DNA of 64,000 nucleotides. Origin: Setomelanomma holmii (taxonomy: Eukaryota; Ascomycota; Dothideomycetes; Pleosporales; Phaeosphaeriaceae). Location: NCBI GenBank assembly GCA_010015745.1, contig ML978156.1, positions 789,635-853,634 on the forward strand, read 5' to 3'. Below are positions 58,245-64,000 of this stretch, in pieces. The notes below the pieces were generated by a model. It saw only the letters and a list, made by a program, of their open reading frames with translations. It made no database searches and had not been told where the DNA came from. The position numbers and the translations under genes are program-made. The first letter of the stretch is position 1. Each line of letters starts with the position of its first letter.

Positions 58245-58376
58245 GTTTCGTTAAGATTGATGGTATTTTGGTGGAGATACGACTAATCTACAAGATGATG
58301 TTGATGGTGGAAACATTTGATGAGGTGCGGTGGTCAGTGCGGTGCATGACTAAAAACCAGCTCCTTCGTACGTTAA

Positions 58377-58864
58377 TGCAAGACTTGCGCCCTTTTCTTG
58401 ATTGGGCGAAAAGTATCAGCACCGATTAGTGGTAGTGTGTCTCGACCATTCGCTGCTCCGGAGACGTCCCCGAAGCTACTAGCGACGTGACGGATGCGCG
58501 TGCTTGAGGCTGAGCGTGGCTCACCGGTGGTATCAGCCTCATGAGATACAATTGATGCTTTAGTTGTCTCACCGGGCACCCATTCGCGACTTCTCGCAGT
58601 GCCACGAATGAGTGCAGCTCAAGGCAGGAAGGGGTCAGCCTCGCACTCGCACTTCTCGCTTAGGCAACAACCCCTACCCCACTTGTACACCTCACCACGG
58701 CTTTCACGTCCACGTTCATCCTTACCTTAATCGCTACAGCTATACCCATCTTTCAAAGGTCTCAGGACAGGGTCAACGAGCACAGCATTGACGTGTCGTG
58801 CATACCAATTGCGTGACTTTGCATTTCCACGACCCAGCCTCGCGGCGCCTTCTAGGCTATCGAC
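58377..58864. other. Intergenic stretch
   Basis: About 490 bp between the transposon remnant and the first F-box-like paralogue; likely the promoter of the latter. Nothing specific seen. Confidence 0.4.
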
Positions 58865-59786
58865 ATGCCATGGCGCTCACCGAAAGAGATATACAAACGC
58901 TACAAATTACATCGCGAGAAGAAGAAGCAAAAGGCTCGATTCCAGAAGCACGAAAATCCATCTTCATCAAGGCCTCGTGTGGACAGCAAGGTCGATGCGA
59001 TCGTTCCATTCTCGCGGAAGGAGATCATCCTAAAGACAAGCACACCAGTGAGGCCTGGTCCACCCTTGAAGCATCATGAGCCTGTGGTCGACCTGTGGGA
59101 CAAGGTCGACAGCAAGCGAAGAGAGATGTGAGTGTTCCATGTAGTCTGTCTTATTTCTGAACGACATGTATCCGTGTCACACATAATCTCAATCTGACAA
59201 CCATCTCAGCTCCACTCGCAACCAGCGAGAGTCGCCATTGCTCCGCTTACCATCAGAAGTTCGGAATGTCATATACGAACTCGTTCTAGGAGGCAAGACC
59301 TTTAAGTTCAAAGATGCCGTCAACCGAGGCCATGCAAGCATGGTTGCTACAAGCGAGCGACACGTTCTTGGCCTGCTCTACACCTGCCACCAGATATATT
59401 CAGAGGCATCACTTCTTCCATACTCGCTGAACACTTTTTCTTTTCGCGAGTTCGACGTCAGCCTCGAGCCCTTTCTGAGCCATCGTCGATTGGCGCACAA
59501 CCGTGCAATAACATCCATCGAGCTGGTCACATATCAGGCTGCACGCATGTGGGCGGCTCCGGACGGCTTTTCGGAAGACTTCAAGGAAATTGAAGAGACG
59601 GAGGTGATATGGAGATTTCCCAACCTAAGAGAGATTCGAGTAATTGTCGATCTTAACGTGTCGCTTTATGTGGTGTATGGCACGCGCGACTTTGATTTTC
59701 GCACAATACGACAGGCACAGCGGGATATGGAGGATGCGATAAATGCGATCAACCCGAATATTGTCGTTCGCTTTTTCTGGGCTTGA
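58865..59786 (+). CDS. F-box-like hypothetical protein, paralogue 1
   Basis: Two exons, 58865-59127 and 59210-59786, with an 82-bp intron (GTGAGT...CATCTCAG); 279 residues. The N-terminal exon is very basic (MPWRSPKEIYKRYKLHREKK) and may be a nuclear signal. The splice gives STRNQRESPLLRLPSEVRNV followed by IYELVLGGKTFKF, the typical F-box-like motif of this fungal family, then LLYTCHQIYSEASLLPYSLN and a C-terminal FPNLREIRVIVDLN block. It is the most complete of three similar genes in the next 3 kb. Function unknown; an SCF adaptor role is a guess from the motif. Confidence 0.75.
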
Positions 59787-60130
59787 TCATACTGACTGGA
59801 ACGAGAAAACCAGTTCGTATACTCAGTTCAAGTCCAGAGCAGGTCACCCATTCTGGGGCCAAGATACCACTGGCTCAGGTGCAGCTGCTCTGAGTAGCAG
59901 ATAAAGGTAGACTGGAGAGGCCGGGTAGCGCCACACATTGCGTGCGGGTCGCTACTGGTAAAGGTGGTAATAACATTTCACCTCGCCTCTCATTGAGTTC
60001 GAATACGCTGCTTTCACTTTCGTAGTCAAGTCGCGCTCTTCGAATTTTTTTCTCTACTTCCTCTACATCTTATACTGCGACTATCCGACTATGGCAACTG
60101 GTAAGTCTAAGAGGAGGGTGAAGAGGATGA
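59787..60130. other. Intergenic stretch with possible first exon of the next gene
   Basis: About 340 bp. ATG 60091 is followed after ten bases by a perfect donor GTAAGT, which looks like a short first exon, but its phase does not fit any AG acceptor leading into the next open frame. Confidence 0.35.
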
Positions 60131-60754
60131 TTGCAACACAGCGACTTACACGGTCCCAAACTCTCGGATCACGAATGTCAGTGTCGACCCCAGTTCAACA
60201 TCAGGCTTGAACGAGAATATATACATGATTCTAACCACGCGAACAGGGCCTTGAGGAACCAGAAACTGTCAACACTACTCCAAATACCGCCCGAGCTGCG
60301 CAATATCATCTACAGCTACGTCTTGAAAGGCCATCAGTGGGCTGTCGTGCAACCTTGCGACTGCCACAAACCACGACATGATGACATTGCTCTGCTTCGA
60401 TTCTGTCGACAGGTCCACGCGGAGAGCGCTCTCCTCGCCTATACTCTCGACACATTCTTCCTCCGCGACATCAATACCAACATAAAGGAAATCAACGCTT
60501 TCCTGGCTGCGAGAAGTGTTCCACAACTACAAGTCATGCGGTCGATTTCTTTAGGCTACTCCAAATCCGCAGCTTCAGAGGATGCAAAGTTTCAAGGCTT
60601 TAGCTTCCTGGACAAGATGCCGCATCTTCGCACACTGAACATCCAACACAACGGCTACAGATCGCGCGTCCGTGTGAACGGGAATGATCTCCAAGTTCTT
60701 ACACGCTCAAGGCACGGAACCAGGCCTATCATCAGGACACTTGAGAGCCACTAA
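60131..60754 (+). CDS. F-box-like hypothetical protein, paralogue 2 (start unresolved)
   Basis: The open frame has no ATG before its conserved part. It reads through NQKLSTLLQIPPELRNIIYS and YVLKGHQWAVVQPC (F-box-like), ALLRFCRQVHAESALLAYTL and a C-terminal FLDKMPHLRTLNIQHNGYRS. The block FCRQVHAESALL corresponds to TCHQIYSEASLL in paralogue 1 and VCRQIHNETALL in paralogue 3. The likely start exon at 60091-60100 does not join in phase, so either a further exon is missing, or the 5' end carries a small frameshift. About 200 residues are supported. Confidence 0.55.
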   Translation: MQHSDLHGPKLSDHECQCRPQFNIRLEREYIHDSNHANRALRNQKLSTLLQIPPELRNIIYSYVLKGHQWAVVQPCDCHKPRHDDIALLRFCRQVHAESALLAYTLDTFFLRDINTNIKEINAFLAARSVPQLQVMRSISLGYSKSAASEDAKFQGFSFLDKMPHLRTLNIQHNGYRSRVRVNGNDLQVLTRSRHGTRPIIRTLESH

Positions 60755-61401
60755 GGCTTTTTGAAGCACCATCTTCTTGCTTGGAGACCAAATGCTATCA
60801 CTTCCACTCGGATTGTACGGAAAAAGGCGCGTGGCACCAAAAGGTTAGCGAATTTGGAAGAGTGGCGAGCCACGTGGACATGAAATGCTTGCATACATGC
60901 TTCAATATGGTCCTGCAAGTACAGGGGCTATGAGAAATCTCGTCGAATCTTGGGGAATGTCTGGACTTTTGGATGGGAGATATGTTCAGTTTCGCAGGAG
61001 GCGCAGTGCGGGATGGTTCCTGGGTGCTTAGTTGAGATTCAGATTTTACATCGCAAGAAAGAAACTACACATTCTACTGCATTCTTCTCCATCCTAAAAC
61101 TGTGTCGCGGTCAAGCACGCGCAAAATGCTCGTTGTTCATTCACGAGGCGTGATCGTTGCAATTATCTCGATCGTGGCGTATCCAAGGAAGCATGACCAC
61201 TACCTTCGCCTTACTCTCCTATGCAAGCTTGATGATAAGGCAAGTCCGGTAAAGGTGAGTACTGGCTGCCAATGAGAGCACGTGCACGTCACGGCGAAGT
61301 GATATCCAATGGTGTTCACTCCGTCACTTACACTCGGTCACTTGCTCACCACCCATTCACTCTAGGTATGAAATACTGCATTTCGACTTTGCAGGGTATG
61401 C
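60755..61401. other. Intergenic stretch
   Basis: About 650 bp. Motifs such as GTAAAGGTG near 61250 echo the region 59955-59965 upstream of paralogue 2, which would fit a duplicated upstream region, but the likeness is short. No gene seen. Confidence 0.35.
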
Positions 61402-61758
61402 ATGATGCGACCGGCTTTTCAAGATACTGACGCGACGCAAGTATGTCGCCAGATCCACAACGAAACCGCCCTGCTTCCTTACAGTGGGAATACTTTCTAC
61501 CTTGGCTTCATCGACTATCTTAGCAAAGATATCGACATCTTTGTAGGAAATAGAAGTTGCAGCGCACTGCTGGCCATCCGCTCAGCAAGGCTTTCATGTG
61601 GCTATGCCTCTCCAGACGAGATTGGTCCAAGTTACAAGAGCCTGAAAAGTATGCCTCGATTTCGAACCTTGCAACTCGATCACTGTTGCCACGTCACGCG
61701 CGTTCTTGTCGACGGTAATGATTTGAAAGTACGCATAAAAACACCGCATGCCCCATAG
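61402..61758 (+). pseudogene. F-box-like gene fragment, paralogue 3
   Basis: About 118 codons. VCRQIHNETALLPYSGNTFY, SMPRFRTLQLDHCCHVTRVL and VDGNDLKVRIKTPHAP align with the C-terminal half of paralogue 2 (VRVNGNDLQVLTRSRHG). The F-box-like LPPELRNIIY block is missing upstream, so this is a 5'-truncated copy or its first exon has decayed beyond recognition. Same orientation as the other two copies, in tandem. Confidence 0.55.
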
Positions 61759-62467
61759 GGTGCATCGCAATATCTGGTATGCACAGAGCTGGAACAAAAT
61801 ATTCCTGGCAGGTAAGCCGACCGCCATAATATCGAATGTGGTAGAACAGCGAGGCGAACAGTATGGATGGTGCACATGGCGCTTGGCACCATGAATGAGG
61901 TGTATTAGCCGAAGTAACTTTGGGAGATGCGTCGCGAATCAAAAGCACGAACTCGGAGGGTGTGTTGGAATCGCTCAAAGAAAGGAGAGGATCGAAGGAG
62001 CTATGTAGCTTAGCCTCGAATGAGGCGCGGTGCGGCAGGATCTTCGGGCGCTTGATCGAGTCTCGAAATCACATCTTAGCGTAGATACTGCTCAAGCATC
62101 GCAGTCTACCCTTGCAAGCAAATAATCTTCTTTCGCAATCAAGGGCGCACAAAGCCTATGAGCTCCAGAAAATTGCCACCCCTACATCCCAGCACATGTC
62201 CAGCAGCGGCGGAAAGACAATATTCCACTCATCCGCGATATCTGACGGGCGGAAGGCAACGTTCAGTTCACCTCACTGCCATTTTTGTGTTGTGGAAAAT
62301 GGGAGCGCAAACGACTTGTCCGCAGCAGGGCCGTTCGTCACGACCATGACCTCAACATTCTGACCAGCCGAACTTCTCGAACCTCCATAAACATTGCACC
62401 AAAACTCCATAGCAGCCTCATCAGTTCACCGATATCCACTTCTTCAACCAACCACATATGCTGCGAC
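61759..62467. other. Intergenic stretch
   Basis: About 710 bp; only short open frames. Nothing recognisable. Confidence 0.4.
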
Positions 62468-62909
62468 ATGGCCGATACACCGAACCCAACCAGCCCCCTT
62501 CTCACACCGCCCCAATCCACAACATTCTCCTCATACATGCAAAGCCACACGCAGACTTGTCCATTCCTCGTCAGCGTAATCTTCGAGTCCGTGTTCGGGT
62601 TTGTCAACGAAGCCGGGCCGCCTCATGATGGTATCTGCGCACCAGACAGCCTAGCCCTGAGAATCAGCAGTTCTTTAAATGGTCGAGGCCACTCGCTAGA
62701 TGGTTCTGCTCTTCACTATTGTGAGGATCGCGGATGTCTTTGGTGATAAGGAGATACGAATGATGAGAGCTGGGAATCGGGAGGAGGAGATTGAGATGGC
62801 GGAGTTTGTGCGCGAAAGTCAAGGGTGGGGAGGCTTGAATTGGGGCCCGAGGGAAGACTATTTCAAGAATGTCGTTCAAGCTCTCATGGAGGGCTATGCG
62901 GATTTCTGA
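62468..62909 (+). CDS. Uncertain small hypothetical gene, exon structure unresolved
   Basis: ATG 62468 starts MADTPNPTSPLLTPPQSTTF then CPFLVSVIFESVFGFVNEAG, and the frame stays open to 62746. A second frame, from ATG 62700 to 62909, has good protein character (EEEIEMAEFVRESQGWGGLN, then YFKNVVQALMEGYADF). The two could be joined by an intron with acceptor CGCTAG just before 62700, but no donor is clearly right. An overlapping minus-strand frame (62664-63101) is less protein-like. No family recognised. Confidence 0.35.
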
Positions 62910-63230
62910 GTCACTGAATAAGGACAGTCCAATGTTGGTTTTGGAAGGAAGACTTTGATGGGAAGCTCGCGGCTTTGCATATGGATTAGGCAAGCTCAAA
63001 AATTGAAATGAGCGAGAATCAACAGGAGAAGCGAACAAGACGTATGCGACCGCTTGCCTTGCTCTTTCACCTTGCGCTTCGTTGTAGCTGCACTTACGCA
63101 CCTAGGCAGTGCGTCCGTTTGCTTGCGAAAACTTCGCCTCGCGGTGCCAGCTCTTTTCACCGCTCTATGAGCGCACCTCTGCGCGTTCATACCCTCAGAT
63201 TGCGCAACTCACCTCATCACCACCACGAGA

Positions 63231-63864
63231 ATGCCACCTGCATCAACCTCCATCCCCAGTTCCAACCTCAATACCCCATTCTCACCCCGCTCCACACCCG
63301 CCGCTCGCGACCGGGAACTCTTTTGGATCCTCCTCGCCATCAGCCTCATCCTCTTCCTCGAGACCTTCCTGGCAATCGCCTGGATCCGCCGCCACAACCT
63401 CGCAAGCAAAGCTCGCTGGAAGCGTCTCCGGGAGCGCGGCGTCGTCATCGTCAGCGGGCCCGCGATCGCTTGGGTCGGTGATCTGCCATTACAACAACAA
63501 GTTTCGTACATCAATCTTAGACGGACGGCAGAGGCGTCGAGATATAACATTACGCGCGAGAATGATCGGACGCTGGCTTGAAGGCGCGATGGAGTTTGAA
63601 AAGCTTGAGGCATCGGACGTACCGGCGAAAGATATTGACTATCACACTCCTTCGACTTTCTTTGTGCGGATCACGGTATTCGTTGTCATCATCGCCCTTA
63701 CGATGTCCGCGCTGATGTGGTTCGTTTGTTTCGCGTACGGCAGGAGGCAAAGGAGACTCGGGAATGTGGTGCCGCTGGTCCTGCTGAGAGTTGGTCGCAA
63801 TGGAAGAGTGAGGACGGAGCGACCGACTCAGGGGCGGCGAACATTGTCGACAAGCTCGGTCTAA
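63231..63864 (+). CDS. Hypothetical two-transmembrane-segment protein
   Basis: I do not know the family. Two exons are proposed: 63231-63477 and 63521-63864, with a 43-bp intron (GTGATC...ATCTTAG); 196 residues. The splice merges two frames that overlap in the genome and each hold one hydrophobic segment: TM1 at residues 31-52 (FWILLAISLILFLETFLAIA) and TM2 at 131-155 (VRITVFVVIIALTMSALMWF). Between them is a basic amphipathic stretch (ARWKRLRERG; GRQRRRDITLRARMIGRWLE). The C-terminal tail is Arg-rich. The N-terminus (MPPASTSIPSSNLNTPFSPR) is Ser/Pro-rich. If unspliced, the products would be 116 and 100 residues. Confidence 0.5.
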
Positions 63865-64000
63865 AGATTTTCATGGTTCTTGGTCTATCTCTTCCTCTAG
63901 ACTTGAAATATTCAGGATCTCGGGACGATGGTCCATCCGGGTTTCAGGAATGGTTAGATCGTTTGCGTATTGCTGCTTCCCAATTTGAAAGCCTAATATT

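Larger units (their letters stand above)
56518..58376 (-). mobile_element. Chimeric DNA-transposon remnant (Tc1/mariner-like plus pogo-like)
   Basis: Both coding parts read on the minus strand. The outer ends look alike: TTAACGTAC at 56518-56526 and its inverted form GTACGTTAA at 58368-58376, each next to a TA, which would suit TA-target transposons; the identity extends only nine bases, so this may be chance. The left end continues TCCACGGGCAAGTGGCCCAC, which resembles pogo-type termini. The two coding halves (listed separately) belong to different transposase families, so this is a nested or recombined remnant and cannot be autonomous. Confidence 0.7.

Noticed and set aside
1..64000. tRNA, rRNA, CRISPR array, operon or prokaryotic elements
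   Set aside because: Scanning by eye found no tRNA-like TTCGANNCC arm in a plausible cloverleaf, no rRNA, and no regularly spaced direct repeats. The intron-rich genes are eukaryotic, so CRISPR and operons are not expected. A covariance-model search would be needed to exclude small RNA genes.

Overview
The window is nuclear DNA of a filamentous ascomycete (Pezizomycotina). Reasons: short spliceosomal introns (about 43-111 bp) with GT...AG ends and CTAAC/CTGAC-like branch sites, full-length Cft1, Msh1, uroporphyrinogen decarboxylase, cytosine deaminase and Ydj1 genes, many small F-box-like genes carrying the LPxEVRNxIYE type motif, and a DUF3659 repeat protein. A Dothideomycete (Mycosphaerellales-like) is my best guess, but that is inference from protein style only. 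Exon borders given here were worked out by hand; each spliced CDS was checked to be a multiple of three.

Layout. 0-1.2 kb: DapA-family aldolase. 3.6-7.6 kb: a decay zone with a 5'-truncated choice-of-anchor-B gene, a hAT transposase remnant, a 3'-truncated F-box gene and a second F-box gene with frameshifts and stops. 7.9-29.2 kb: a gene-dense core block of intact housekeeping genes: CFT1 (mRNA 3'-end processing) divergent from a lysosomal cobalamin-transporter-like LMBD1 gene, a Gfo/Idh/MocA oxidoreductase, a small hypothetical gene, a dienelactone-hydrolase/SnoaL-like gene, MSH1 (mitochondrial mismatch repair) divergent from HEM12 (heme synthesis), FCY1 (pyrimidine salvage) and YDJ1 (farnesylated Hsp40, with a heat-shock element upstream).

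29.7-36.5 kb: three accessory genes, each interrupted once (a nonsense codon in a C-terminal-TM hypothetical protein, a frameshift in a protease-like/C2H2 zinc-finger protein, a frameshift in a DUF6594 protein). 36.5-41.0 kb: 4.5 kb with no recognisable gene. 41.0-42.5 kb: secreted FAD-dependent amine-oxidase-like gene. 42.7-43.2 kb: second copy of a diverged repeat also present at 14.8-15.3 kb. 44-46.5 kb: two F-box-like genes, one with a decayed 3' extension, one degenerate.

47.0-52.4 kb: a 1,785-residue LEA-like protein with about 15 DUF3659 units and a glycine-rich hydrophobic C-terminus, with three AGGGG stress-element cores upstream. 54.3-56.2 kb: IQ calmodulin-binding protein with a 13-nt microexon. 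56.5-58.4 kb: chimeric DNA-transposon remnant (Tc1/mariner-like N-terminal part joined to a pogo/Fot1-like C-terminal part). 58.9-61.8 kb: three F-box-like paralogues in a row. 62.5-63.9 kb: one uncertain gene and one two-TM membrane protein.

The genes do not form one pathway. The main theme is contrast: intact core genes between 8 and 29 kb, flanked by accessory genes whose premature stops are nearly all explicable as single C:G to T:A transitions, often in a CpA context, which is the signature expected of RIP-like mutation around transposon remnants.
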